The position numbers and the translations under genes are program-made. Below the pieces are notes generated by a model. The model made no database searches, was not told the origin of the DNA, and was given only the letters and a program-made list of their open reading frames with translations. A DNA stretch of 64,000 bases, taken from NCBI GenBank assembly GCA_964570855.1, contig CAZMZR010000003.1, positions 7,976 through 71,975 of the forward strand, written 5' to 3'. This DNA is from JAFGPS01 sp964570855. GTDB taxonomy: Bacteria > Planctomycetota > Phycisphaerae > Sedimentisphaerales > Anaerobacaceae. Positions within the stretch are counted from its first letter, which is position 1. Each line of letters begins with the position of its first letter. Positions 33,572-42,621 of the stretch are shown piece after piece.

Positions 33572-35560
33572 ATGCCCGAGACGAACATAAACAAACAATT
33601 AAGCATTAAAAAACAAAACCAGCCGCAATTCCCAACTGCCCCCCCTGCTGTATTACTTCGTTTCCGCAGGTCATTAATCGTAATTACTCATATTTTTGTT
33701 TTTGCCGCTTCATTGATGCTCTCATTTCTTGTTATACATAATATGCAGTTCAAGCATGCATGGTTCATTGATATATATCCTATCTTGCTCCTGTTTATGC
33801 TCGTCGTTAAGCTGCCTGTTTTCGGCCTTTTCAAACAATACAGAGGCTGGTGGAGATATGTCGGTATTTCAGACCTCATTGGTATCGTTCATGCGTCACT
33901 CATGAGCACCTTAGTCATAGTAGTTGTATGGTTCATCCTCAGTAACACCAACTTTGCAATTAAATATCTTCCTCCGGGTATGGCCGAACCTGCTGAAGGC
34001 GTCTGTATTGCTGATTTGTTTGCTACAGTTTTGCTTCTGGCAGGGCTGCGAATGATTATACGGCTATATTACGAGGCGTCCCGCACAGTCGAGGTCGGAA
34101 GGCTTAGAAGATTTCTTATAATCGGCGCAGGCAATGCCGGCGAAGCGTTACTTCGAGAAATACACAGAATGCCTGTTGTACAATATGAAGTAATAGGTCT
34201 CATCGATGACGACCCTGCCAAGCAGGGCACTCACATTCATGGAATATCTGTTCTCGGTACGGTAGAGCAACTACCTGGAATCTGCAAGGATCACAATATC
34301 GAAGAAATAGCTATTGCAATGCCTTCGGCAAGCCACCGACAACTCAGACGCGTCATTCAGGTCTGCGAAGGTACAAAAATCAGATTTCGCACCGTACCCC
34401 ATATCACCGATATTGCTTCCGGTAAATTTCGTGTCTCCCAGATTCGAGATGTCGATATAAACGACTTATTGGGTAGAGAAACTGTGCAGCTTGAATTGGA
34501 TTCGATAGAAGCTTATGCAAAAGAAAAAACAATTCTTGTCACCGGCGCCGGCGGCTCCATAGGCTCGGAATTGTGCCGTCAGCTATGCAATTTCAAACCT
34601 AAACTTCTTTTGCTCGTCGAACAGGCCGAAAATCCGCTTTTCTATATAGAAAGGGAGTTAAGAACACGATTTCCAGCGGTCGATATCGAAACGCTTATTT
34701 GCAATATCACAGACAAGAACAGCCTTGAGCAAATATTCGACAGGTATAATCCGCAGGTTGTGATTCATGCCGCCGCTCACAAACATGTCCCTTTAATGGA
34801 GCTTAACGCCACACAGGCGATAATTAATAATATCGTCGGTACACAAGTTGTTGCAGATGCATCAGAGAAATTCGATACAACAAATTTTGTCATGATAAGT
34901 ACGGATAAAGCCGTCAATCCAACCAGTATAATGGGCTCATCCAAACGGATTGCTGAAATGTATATTCAGGATCTCAGCAGAACGAGCAAAACACATTTTG
35001 TCACTGTACGTTTCGGCAATGTTCTCGACTCCGAAGGTTCTGTTGTACCTATTTTCAAAAAGCAAATAGCTCAGGGTGGTCCGGTAACCGTTACACATCC
35101 TGAAATGAAACGTTATTTTATGACCATCCCGGAGGCAAGTCAGCTCGTCCTTCAGGCGGCTGCCATGGGAAAAGGCGGAGAAATCTTCGTTTTGGATATG
35201 GGTGAGCCGGTAAAGATCGTAGATCTGGCAAGAGAGCTTATCACACTCAGTGGCTTCAGACCTGGTGAAGATATTGAAATAGATTTTACCGGCCCCAGAC
35301 CCGGTGAGAAACTGTTTGAAGAACTGTCCATAGAAGGCGAAGATATGCAGAGAACAAGGCATCCAAAAATTAGTATATGGAAAAACATACCAATGGAGCG
35401 TGATAAACTTCGCATCGGTATAAAAGAATTAATAACACTCGCTAAAACATATAAACGCACAGAAATAATAGAAAAAATTAAAGAACTTATACCTGAATAT
35501 ATAAGTTCTGAATTGTCTCTGGAACAAATAAATTGCAAAAAAAGTAATAAGAATAACTAA
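33572..35560 (+). CDS. Membrane nucleotide-sugar dehydratase (CapD/FlaA1/WbpM family)
   Basis: The 662-residue protein begins with four membrane helices (about 25-165). A CoA-binding-like Rossmann domain follows (LIIGAGNAGEALLREIHRMP, about 190-300). The catalytic SDR domain starts with ILVTGAGGSIGSELCRQL near 325 and includes HAAAHKHVPLMELN, STDKAVNPTSIMGSSKR and TVRFGNVLDSEGSVVP. The active-site Tyr of classical SDRs is replaced by Met in MGSSKR, as in FlaA1/WbpM. These enzymes act as UDP-GlcNAc 4,6-dehydratases that start synthesis of capsule, O-antigen or glycan sugars. It stands alone here, without glycosyltransferase genes. Confidence 0.9.
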   Translation: MPETNINKQLSIKKQNQPQFPTAPPAVLLRFRRSLIVITHIFVFAASLMLSFLVIHNMQFKHAWFIDIYPILLLFMLVVKLPVFGLFKQYRGWWRYVGISDLIGIVHASLMSTLVIVVVWFILSNTNFAIKYLPPGMAEPAEGVCIADLFATVLLLAGLRMIIRLYYEASRTVEVGRLRRFLIIGAGNAGEALLREIHRMPVVQYEVIGLIDDDPAKQGTHIHGISVLGTVEQLPGICKDHNIEEIAIAMPSASHRQLRRVIQVCEGTKIRFRTVPHITDIASGKFRVSQIRDVDINDLLGRETVQLELDSIEAYAKEKTILVTGAGGSIGSELCRQLCNFKPKLLLLVEQAENPLFYIERELRTRFPAVDIETLICNITDKNSLEQIFDRYNPQVVIHAAAHKHVPLMELNATQAIINNIVGTQVVADASEKFDTTNFVMISTDKAVNPTSIMGSSKRIAEMYIQDLSRTSKTHFVTVRFGNVLDSEGSVVPIFKKQIAQGGPVTVTHPEMKRYFMTIPEASQLVLQAAAMGKGGEIFVLDMGEPVKIVDLARELITLSGFRPGEDIEIDFTGPRPGEKLFEELSIEGEDMQRTRHPKISIWKNIPMERDKLRIGIKELITLAKTYKRTEIIEKIKELIPEYISSELSLEQINCKKSNKNN

Positions 35561-36150
35561 AATGAGCCTTCAATCTCATTTATTAAACTATTCTTTGCTT
35601 TCAGCCTGAAGGTATGATTATAAACCTATTGGGTATATAATATATCCAGTTTTACTCAAATATACCCCCTATATTACGAATTAAGAAAATGCATAATATG
35701 CCCATTTTAACATATTTTTATTCGGTCTTTTTCCCCCCTTTATCATACCGAAAAATATTTAATCCTGTCTCTCCATATATATTTTCGGACTATCTTTAAA
35801 AATCATCGATTTTATATTAAAAATTAGTCTTAAAATCCCCATAGTATGACTTTCATCGAATAAATGTAACAATCAGAAATAATTTAAATAAATTCCTTTA
35901 TCATCACTATTTAGTCACATTTACTGTTTATTTTTAGATATAAATACTTAAAGCTTCTCAATCCATTTAATTCACTTCCTTATCGGTGTATTATCTCCTA
36001 ATATACATGTTATCTGCCCATTTGTAAATGTCGATATAATACGTAATTACCCAAATTGACTACTTTAGCCATATGTGGTATAATACAAAATATATTCTAT
36101 GAGTTATTTATTTATATTATCATTATCTTAAGAGTTAGGAGGCCGATAAA
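35561..36150. other. Long AT-rich intergenic region
   Basis: This 590-bp spacer is among the most AT-rich parts of the window. I see no gene or repeat. Its right end carries a strong promoter (36056-36084) and a GGAGG ribosome-binding site for the GLUG gene. Confidence 0.6.
36056..36084 (+). promoter_or_regulatory. Strong sigma-70-type promoter of the GLUG gene
   Basis: TTGACT (36056-36061), a 17-nt spacer and a perfect TATAAT (36079-36084). The start near 36091 leaves a leader of about 60 nt before the ATG at 36151, with GGAGG ahead of it. Confidence 0.65.
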
Positions 36151-37953
36151 ATGAATGCTTTAAGAATTTCACAGACATGGAGATTAATCTCTATACTGAT
36201 TATAGTCTTCCTTTTTAGTTTTCCCATACAAGCTCAATACGGCGGTGGTACAGGAGAGCAGAATAATCCCTACCTTATCTTCTCAGCCGAACAAATGAAT
36301 ACTATCGGAGCAAATCCTATTGACTGGGACAAACACTTCCGACTCATGTCTGATATTGATATGACAAGTGACATAAAACCACTATTCAATATTATTGGAA
36401 CCAAGGAAGAACCATTCACCGGTGTGTTTGATGGTAATAATTATAAAATCCTGTATTTCACCTATACTTTCATAGACACAAATAATGTTGGTCTTTTTGG
36501 CTATGTTGATAATCCAAATACAGAAATTACAAACCTTGGATTGATTGATCCAAATATTGTTGCGGCAAACGGAACAAACGTTGGCTCTCTTGTCGGTCAC
36601 CTTCGAAATGGATCCATCAAACGCTGCTACGCTGAGGGTGGAGTTATTTATGGTAATAAGACTATCGGTGGTTTAGTTGGTTCCAATTATAACGGAATAA
36701 TAACCGAATGTTATGCTAATGTTGACATATCAGGAAATGAGAGAATAGGTGGCCTGGTCGGAGAGAACAAAAACGGCATAATCAGTGCTTGCTATGCCAA
36801 CGGTAATGTTTACGGTGGTTATAATAGTCAATATATCGGCGGGCTGGTGGCAATCAACAATTCACTGATACATCATTGCTATGCTACCGGCATGGTATCC
36901 GCTGAGGAGGGAAGTATCTTTATAAGCGGGCTGGTGGCGTACAGCCTACCGGATACTATAAATAATTGTTTCTGGGATGAAGAAACAAGCGGCATTCAAG
37001 AAAACAAAATATTAACCGTTGAAGAAGGAATTGGTCTGACAACTACCCAGATGTATAACTCTAACACTTTTATGGATGCCGGATGGGATTTTATGGACGA
37101 GATCCAAAACGGCACGGAAGATATCTGGTGGATTAATGAAGGTCAGGACTACCCCCGATTGTTGTGGGAATTGACTCAAGATGTGGAATATGAGTCTTTA
37201 TCCGTGAGAACCGCGCTGGCAGACAATGAATCAACTTCCGAAGAGTCTGCTGATGAAGTATATAGCGACACTTCTACTGTTACTGAATACTTCACAGAAC
37301 GATTTACTTCTGGTTCTGATTCCTTCGATCTATCGAATAAATCAATCATGTTCACCCCAACTACAGACGGTACATATTACAGTTTTTCCGTACAGAATAT
37401 TACAGAATTACCGACCAATCCCATAGGGGGTACAAAACTGGTATTGACTGACGATAGTTACAAGGATGCGCGCCTGAGCGATCAAAAAAAGTTAAAAATC
37501 TTTGGCTACAATTATGAAAGATTCTTTGTCGGAAGTAACGGTTATATCACTTTTAACTTCGGAGATACAAGCCGTAACAACATACTGATGAACCATTTTA
37601 ACACAAAACGTATATCTGTTTTATTCAATGACTTCGATCCATCCAGAAGAGGAGCAGTCAGATGGAAACAGTTGGAAGATCGAGCGGTTGTCACATGGGA
37701 AAATGTCTCAGAATATGTTCCGATTAATTCCAATACATTCCAGGTTGAAATGTATTATGATGGAAAGATACAGCTTGCCTGGCTTGATATTGCAGCCAGC
37801 AATGGCATTGTAGGTTTATCAAGGGGAACTGTTATGCCGGAGGATTTTCAGGAAACAGATTTTTCAGAACATATCCCACCATCAGATCAGGGCGGTGAGC
37901 CGGATACTGATACTCCGGGAAGTAGTTCGGGAAGAAGAAACAGAAAGAAGTAA
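36151..37953 (+). CDS. Secreted GLUG-repeat surface protein
   Basis: The 600-residue protein has a signal peptide (LISILIIVFLFSFPIQAQ) and starts the mature part with GGGTGEQNNPYLIFSAEQM, the usual opening of GLUG proteins. GLUG repeats run between about residues 140 and 270 (IGGLVGSNYNGIITECYANV, IGGLVGENKNGIISACYANG, IGGLVAINNSLIHHCYATG). From about 370 a second all-beta domain follows (TEYFTERFTSGSDSF to VGLSRGTVMP), like beta-sandwich domains of nidogen-like or adhesin tails. The extreme C-terminus is basic (SGRRNRKK). GLUG repeats occur in surface adhesins and in IgA-protease-associated proteins. Exact function is unknown. Confidence 0.8.
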   Translation: MNALRISQTWRLISILIIVFLFSFPIQAQYGGGTGEQNNPYLIFSAEQMNTIGANPIDWDKHFRLMSDIDMTSDIKPLFNIIGTKEEPFTGVFDGNNYKILYFTYTFIDTNNVGLFGYVDNPNTEITNLGLIDPNIVAANGTNVGSLVGHLRNGSIKRCYAEGGVIYGNKTIGGLVGSNYNGIITECYANVDISGNERIGGLVGENKNGIISACYANGNVYGGYNSQYIGGLVAINNSLIHHCYATGMVSAEEGSIFISGLVAYSLPDTINNCFWDEETSGIQENKILTVEEGIGLTTTQMYNSNTFMDAGWDFMDEIQNGTEDIWWINEGQDYPRLLWELTQDVEYESLSVRTALADNESTSEESADEVYSDTSTVTEYFTERFTSGSDSFDLSNKSIMFTPTTDGTYYSFSVQNITELPTNPIGGTKLVLTDDSYKDARLSDQKKLKIFGYNYERFFVGSNGYITFNFGDTSRNNILMNHFNTKRISVLFNDFDPSRRGAVRWKQLEDRAVVTWENVSEYVPINSNTFQVEMYYDGKIQLAWLDIAASNGIVGLSRGTVMPEDFQETDFSEHIPPSDQGGEPDTDTPGSSSGRRNRKK

Positions 37954-38079
37954 CTATCTTAAGCTATCAGATATTCCTTCTTTCTAATGAGTTAATATAA
38001 AACATTTTAGGCATAAATTAAGCTGATTTTAATGATAGCATCTTATTAGTAAGAGATTAATAAAGAAGGCAGGTATATT

Positions 38080-38940
38080 ATGCAGATTGGAACAATCTTT
38101 TTAGAGTTCATAAATAAAAAATATTTCCGGCTGCTTAGCTTCACGCTCATAGTAATAATTTTATCCGGTTCAGAAGCTTTTGCCCTGGATCCAATGGGCC
38201 CACCAACTACCGGTCTGATGGAAGGTCAGTATGAATTCGGAATTGATTACTCCAACAGCACAATGGACCTTAAATTGGAAGGTGGCAAATATACTGAATG
38301 GAATCATACTACAAGTGTAACAGAATCAGGAGAGGCTGAATCGTTCACACTTAAAGACTTTGAAATGAACAAAATATATACCCATCTCGGGTACGGCATC
38401 TGGGATTATTGTGATATGTTCTTACGCTTAGGTATAGTGAACGCCGAATTCGGTGATTCGATCTGGGAAGCAGGAGAAAAATTTGACAACCAGTCAGATA
38501 TCACATTTTGCATCGGTTCTCGGGCGACCTTTTATGAGGAGGGCAATCTCAAAATAGGTAGAATTATTCAGCTTAGCTGGGCTAACCTGGCTGGGCGCTT
38601 AAAATCACCACAATGGACGGAAGATGAGTCGAGTGACATCGAACTAATCGAAATACAAGCCGCTATAGGTCCGACATACACCACGGAAAATGGAATTTCG
38701 TTTTACGGTGGACCTTTCTTCCATTTTGTCAGCGGTGATATAGAAGAAAAATACAACGATATTAACGAGTATGGGGAAGACATAACGGCGAAATATACAT
38801 GGGATATCAATGCAACCTCAAATTTCGGCGGTTATATCGGCGTACAGTTGGATGACGGCGAATATACTTTCCTCAACATCGAATACCAATGCACATCAGG
38901 AGCCGATTTATATAGTTTTAACCTAATCTACAGATTCTAA
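38080..38940 (+). CDS. Outer-membrane beta-barrel-like protein
   Basis: After a long signal region (about residues 1-35, ending SEAFALD) the 286-residue product consists of alternating amphipathic strands ending in aromatic residues (LMEGQYEFGIDYSNSTMDL, MFLRLGIVNAEFGDS, GGYIGVQLDDGEYTFLNIEY). It finishes with YSFNLIYRF, the aromatic C-terminal signature of outer-membrane barrels recognised by BamA. No homologous family is obvious to me; it is probably a small porin- or OmpA-like barrel. AAGGCAGG lies before the ATG. It follows the GLUG gene by 126 bp and is closed by a strong terminator, so the two may form a surface-protein unit. Confidence 0.65.
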   Translation: MQIGTIFLEFINKKYFRLLSFTLIVIILSGSEAFALDPMGPPTTGLMEGQYEFGIDYSNSTMDLKLEGGKYTEWNHTTSVTESGEAESFTLKDFEMNKIYTHLGYGIWDYCDMFLRLGIVNAEFGDSIWEAGEKFDNQSDITFCIGSRATFYEEGNLKIGRIIQLSWANLAGRLKSPQWTEDESSDIELIEIQAAIGPTYTTENGISFYGGPFFHFVSGDIEEKYNDINEYGEDITAKYTWDINATSNFGGYIGVQLDDGEYTFLNIEYQCTSGADLYSFNLIYRF

Positions 38941-39098
38941 CTTGAACAGTGCTTTTGGCGGAATTAGAAAAAAGGAAAAAGAGAAATATCCGCCACCTTT
39001 ATCAACAAGCAAATTCATTTAATAATTTACCAGCTACCTGTTGTACCGCTATCCGATTGTACCTTTGGTAGAATAGCCGATTGTAATGAGCGCATAAA

Positions 39099-39130
39099 AA
39101 ACCCCCGTGCTGTTCCGGGGGTTTCTTTTT
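39099..39130. terminator. Bidirectional Rho-independent terminator
   Basis: AAACCCCCG (39099-39107) pairs with CGGGGGTTT (39116-39124) around an 8-nt loop. A T-run follows on the plus strand and an A-run precedes it, so it can serve both the barrel gene and the convergent xer gene. Confidence 0.9.
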
Positions 39131-39150
39131 CTGAAGTATTTTACCGTCGT

Positions 39151-40179
39151 TTAGTTTTTCAATGGATTCATATCGTTTCCATCGTTTCCATCGTTTCGAG
39201 GATGGGCGTTTTCATAGACCTCTTTGAGTCTTGTTGTCGTAAGATGTGTGTAAACCTGCGTTGTTGACAGTGATTGATGGCCGAGCAATTCCTGGACGCT
39301 TCTCAAATCCGCACCATTATTAAGCATGTGTGTTGCAAAACTATGCCGCAGGGTATGAGGGCTGATAGCAGGATCAAGGCCCGCCATCTTTAAGTATTTA
39401 TCCATCTTTCGGCGAACACTTCGAGTACTCAATCGTCGGCCATGTTTATTCACAAAAAGAACCTTCGGATCGAAATTATTGTTATTCTGAGCCCGTTTAT
39501 TTCTGAATTCCATATAATGTTGTATAGTCTGCAGGGCAGAGGCTCCGATTGGCGTAATCCTTTCTTTTTTACCCTTGCCTCTGACATGCACAACCTCGCC
39601 GAGGAAATCGATATCCTCCATATTCAGTGCTACAAGCTCACTGACTCTTATACCTGTGCTGTATAGTGTTTCCAGGATTGCTCTGTCTCTCGCTCCGAGC
39701 CAGGTATTCATAGGTGGCGTATCAAGCAGTCTCTTTACTTCTTCATATTCGAGAAATTTCGGCAGCTTTTTATCCTGCTTCGGTGTTCTAACGGCCGTTA
39801 CCGGATTTGCGCTGACATGATTTCTTTTCACAAGAAATTTATAGAAGCTTCTCAACGTCGCCAGCTTACGCGCTATCGTTGCTTTTGAGTAAACTTTTTC
39901 ATTTAGGTAAGCAAGATATGCTCTGATGGAATCCGTACCTGTCGACAGTAGCAATTGGTCGATCCTAAGATCGACCTTCATTGCAACCGCCGTTGCAGGA
40001 CCGCCATTATCGAACGAAATAGATTCGCCCTCAGACCGGCCATCTTCCGGAGTTCCACATAGAAACTCACCAAATTGGGACAAATCAGCCCCGTAGCATT
40101 TTGCAGTGTGCTCGGAAAAACGTCTCTCATACTTCAAGTAATCTAAGAACTTCTGGATAATCATGCTTTCTTCTATCAT
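39151..40179 (-). CDS. xerC: Tyrosine recombinase XerC/XerD
   Basis: Xer recombinases resolve chromosome dimers at dif. The catalytic residues are present: Arg in STGIRVSELVALN, His/Arg in SPHTLRHSFATHM, and His and Tyr in GHQSLSTTQVYTHL. The N-terminal SAM-like domain starts EESMIIQKFLDYLKYERRFS. At 342 residues it is about 40 longer than usual. The excess is an insertion of about 25-30 residues in the N-terminal domain (around residues 45-70) and a C-terminal tail of NDGNDGND encoded by three 9-bp DNA repeats (39172-39197). XerC and XerD cannot be told apart from sequence alone. An alternative start is the Met at 40164. Confidence 0.92.
   Translation of the reverse strand: MIEESMIIQKFLDYLKYERRFSEHTAKCYGADLSQFGEFLCGTPEDGRSEGESISFDNGGPATAVAMKVDLRIDQLLLSTGTDSIRAYLAYLNEKVYSKATIARKLATLRSFYKFLVKRNHVSANPVTAVRTPKQDKKLPKFLEYEEVKRLLDTPPMNTWLGARDRAILETLYSTGIRVSELVALNMEDIDFLGEVVHVRGKGKKERITPIGASALQTIQHYMEFRNKRAQNNNNFDPKVLFVNKHGRRLSTRSVRRKMDKYLKMAGLDPAISPHTLRHSFATHMLNNGADLRSVQELLGHQSLSTTQVYTHLTTTRLKEVYENAHPRNDGNDGNDMNPLKN
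39172..39197. repeat. Three tandem 9-bp repeats at the xer 3' end
   Basis: ATCGTTTCC occurs twice and ATCGTTTCG once, head to tail, encoding the repeated Asn-Asp-Gly at the recombinase C-terminus. Such tracts vary in length by slippage. Confidence 0.75.
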
Positions 40180-40261
40180 AATTTACCTGTCTATATTAAG
40201 GTTCTCTTTCTAAAAACTACAACGTCAATTGTTTTCTCCAACATTGCGGATTCCATTTGAA

Positions 40262-40501
40262 CTAATTAACATTAAACTGATGATCTTTGTTTTCTCCCAA
40301 GAGTTCGTCCGCCCGGCCAACAAGCAACTGTGTTAGTTTAAAACTTAGCACCGCCGCATCAAACCAATCGAAGTTCGTGCGATTATCCTTGGCCTGATCA
40401 ATTAGGGCGTCCAATAATTCACCTTCATTTCCGTTCTCGTAACGAAAAATGAACTTCTCTGCTCCCTTATGTAAAACAAGTTGATGCCTTATTTTATGCA
40501 T
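40262..40501 (-). CDS. Small hypothetical protein
   Basis: The 79-residue product is soluble and helical, with no Cys and one Trp. The sequence around FRYENGNEGELLDALIDQAK is compatible with a small globular domain. I do not recognise it. It lies 82 bp upstream of the xer gene on the same strand and may share its transcript. The ribosome-binding site is weak. Codon use looks normal for the window, which favours a real gene. Confidence 0.55.
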   Translation of the reverse strand: MHKIRHQLVLHKGAEKFIFRYENGNEGELLDALIDQAKDNRTNFDWFDAAVLSFKLTQLLVGRADELLGENKDHQFNVN

Positions 40502-40770
40502 TGAAATTAAATATTCCGTCCATTAGAAACCTTCCTGAAAAACCAAATCCATTCTTCACTTTCCTATTCCTAAGTACTTGCGATAAAACCGACTCTTTGG
40601 TAAACGGTACAAGGCTTTTATCGGCCAATACTTGTTCAGGCTTTACAAATTGAATGAGAATAGATGTAAATTAACAGGAATTTTTTTCTGATTATTTTGA
40701 TGATATGTTGGATCCGCTTTCATGCGGAAGTGAATTCTATTCTTCAGGTGGGCCTTTAACTTTGCATTTA
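40502..40770. other. Short intergenic region
   Basis: About 270 bp without a protein-like frame. Nothing recognisable. Confidence 0.4.
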
Positions 40771-41736
40771 TCAGGATTTGACTTTGAAAAAGGTCTTTCC
40801 CCCTTTTTGTTCGAAACCAATAGCACCTTTTTGCTTAAGGATAGTGACATATTTTAGCGCCTCATTGGGGCCGATGCGCATAGACGAACATATATCATCC
40901 AGCGAACAGGGTCTGCGTTTCAGCATTGAAAACAGGGTTTCCGTTTTACCCTTTACCTCTAAACGCAATCCCAACGAATCACCCTGCTCATCGTCAAATT
41001 GGATACCGGAAAAATCAGATATTATCTCACAGTTCTCACCCAACTGTTCAGATATAGACTGGAGTTTCCGGGCATTTAGTTTCCTTAGACTCATTTCAGC
41101 CGTCGGGCGAACTGCTGTGTTGAGCTGAACCTTATCGGGACGAATACGTTGGATAATAGCCCTGATTTTAGCTATTTGCCCGGAATTGGTATTTATCGTA
41201 TCAACTAAAAAAACCTCAAGCCATATCCGGCCGGCAAACTCTTCTCTAAATGAACATAATCCTGAAATATGCTTCTCAATACTAATATCTCGATGTGGAC
41301 GGTTTATTCGACGAAAAGTTTGCTCGTCACCGGCATCAAGCGAAGGCAGTACAATATCAGCTCTTGCACATTCTTCTCGCACATCAGCCCTGTAAAACAA
41401 TGTTCCGTTGGTAACTATAGCTATGGGGATATCCGTATTTTTTTTTATCTGGTCAATAATTTCACCCAAAAGGGAATTCAAGGTAGGTTCACCCGAACCG
41501 GCAATAGTAATATAATCTGTTTCCAGCCCTTTTTTTAATGTCTCCTTTAATTCGGCAATTATCGGTTCGAGAGGTACATAAGGCTTTCGCTCAATCGTTT
41601 TTTCAATTGTCTTACCGAGCTGGCAATAAATACAGTCGAGTGTACAGACCTTAAACGGCACAATATCAACACCGAAGCTCCTTCCCAATCTCCTGGAAGG
41701 CACAGGACCATAAAAATATTTTTTTTCTTCGGTCAA
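40771..41736 (-). CDS. Radical SAM protein, COG0731 family
   Basis: The 321-residue protein has the N-terminal FYGPVPSRRLGRSFGVDIVP and radical SAM cysteines in KVCTLDCIYCQLGK (CxxxCxxC). The partial barrel includes ITIAGSGEPTLN. The C-terminal 80 residues look like a winged helix (MLKRRPCSLDDICSSMRIG). COG0731 proteins resemble the wybutosine enzyme TYW1 but are widespread in bacteria; the reaction is not established. The start is TTG at 41736, supported by GGAAGG ten bases upstream. It follows kdsA by 32 bp on the minus strand. Confidence 0.85.
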   Translation of the reverse strand: MTEEKKYFYGPVPSRRLGRSFGVDIVPFKVCTLDCIYCQLGKTIEKTIERKPYVPLEPIIAELKETLKKGLETDYITIAGSGEPTLNSLLGEIIDQIKKNTDIPIAIVTNGTLFYRADVREECARADIVLPSLDAGDEQTFRRINRPHRDISIEKHISGLCSFREEFAGRIWLEVFLVDTINTNSGQIAKIRAIIQRIRPDKVQLNTAVRPTAEMSLRKLNARKLQSISEQLGENCEIISDFSGIQFDDEQGDSLGLRLEVKGKTETLFSMLKRRPCSLDDICSSMRIGPNEALKYVTILKQKGAIGFEQKGGKTFFKVKS

Positions 41737-41768
41737 TTAACAGACCCTTCCGTTATAAATCTCTTTAG

Positions 41769-42593
41769 TTAACTTCTTACAAGTTCAAATATTCCCTTAC
41801 ACATTTTCAGTAATGTTTCGAGCCATTCTATAGGCATAATACAGGCGGCATCGGATTTTGCTTTTTCCGGTTGGGTATGAACCTCGACAAAAAGACCATT
41901 TGCACCGGCGGCAATAGCCGCTTTGGCGAGTATCGGAGCTGTTTCTCTTCTGCCTGCGCTGGCATTACCGAGCCCGCCCGGCTGCTGGGTACTATGGGTT
42001 GCATCAAAAACAACCGGACAGCCCAACTGCTGCATCGCCTCAATAGCGGTCATATCGTTGACCAGCCGGTTATAGCCGAAAAATGTGCCCCTTTCGGTAA
42101 GCAATATTTTTTTGTTGTTACAGGCATGAATCTTATCAACTACATTTTTCATCTCGCCGGGTGAGAGAAACTGGCCCTTTTTAACATTGACAGGCTTTCC
42201 CGTTTCGGCACAGGCACACAGCAAATCAGTTTGTCTACACAAAAAAGCGGGCACCTGCAAACAATCAACAACCGCTCCGGCTATTTCGGCTTGTGCCGGT
42301 TCGTGGATGTCAGTCATTACCGGCAGATTGGTTTCTCGTCGAACTTGCGTTAGAATCTCCAGTCCTTTTTCGAGACCCGGTCCACGAAAGCCGGATATAC
42401 TGGAGCGATTGGCTTTGTCAAAACTGGCTTTGAAAATCATTCCGACGCCGGTTTTTTGGCTAATGTTCACAAGTCTGCCGGCTATATCCAGGCAAAGGTC
42501 TTTACTTTCAATAACGCAGGGACCGGCCATTACAAATAAAGAAGCATTCAAACCAATTTCAACGTCACCAATTGTGAAATTTCTTTGATCCAT
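41769..42593 (-). CDS. kdsA: 3-deoxy-D-manno-octulosonate 8-phosphate synthase
   Basis: KdsA joins phosphoenolpyruvate and arabinose 5-phosphate to make Kdo 8-phosphate for lipopolysaccharide. The 274-residue barrel shows MAGPCVIESKD at its start, FKASFDKANRSSISGFRGPG, VMTDIHEPAQ, and VFDATHSTQQPGGLGNASAG. A Cys before FRGPG, used by metal-dependent enzymes, is not obvious, so the class is not assigned. TAGGA precedes the ATG. Its presence implies an LPS-like outer membrane. A lipid kinase gene lies just upstream. Confidence 0.96.
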   Translation of the reverse strand: MDQRNFTIGDVEIGLNASLFVMAGPCVIESKDLCLDIAGRLVNISQKTGVGMIFKASFDKANRSSISGFRGPGLEKGLEILTQVRRETNLPVMTDIHEPAQAEIAGAVVDCLQVPAFLCRQTDLLCACAETGKPVNVKKGQFLSPGEMKNVVDKIHACNNKKILLTERGTFFGYNRLVNDMTAIEAMQQLGCPVVFDATHSTQQPGGLGNASAGRRETAPILAKAAIAAGANGLFVEVHTQPEKAKSDAACIMPIEWLETLLKMCKGIFELVRS

Positions 42594-42621
42594 ATAGTAA
42601 GTCCTACTTTAAGTTCAATGA

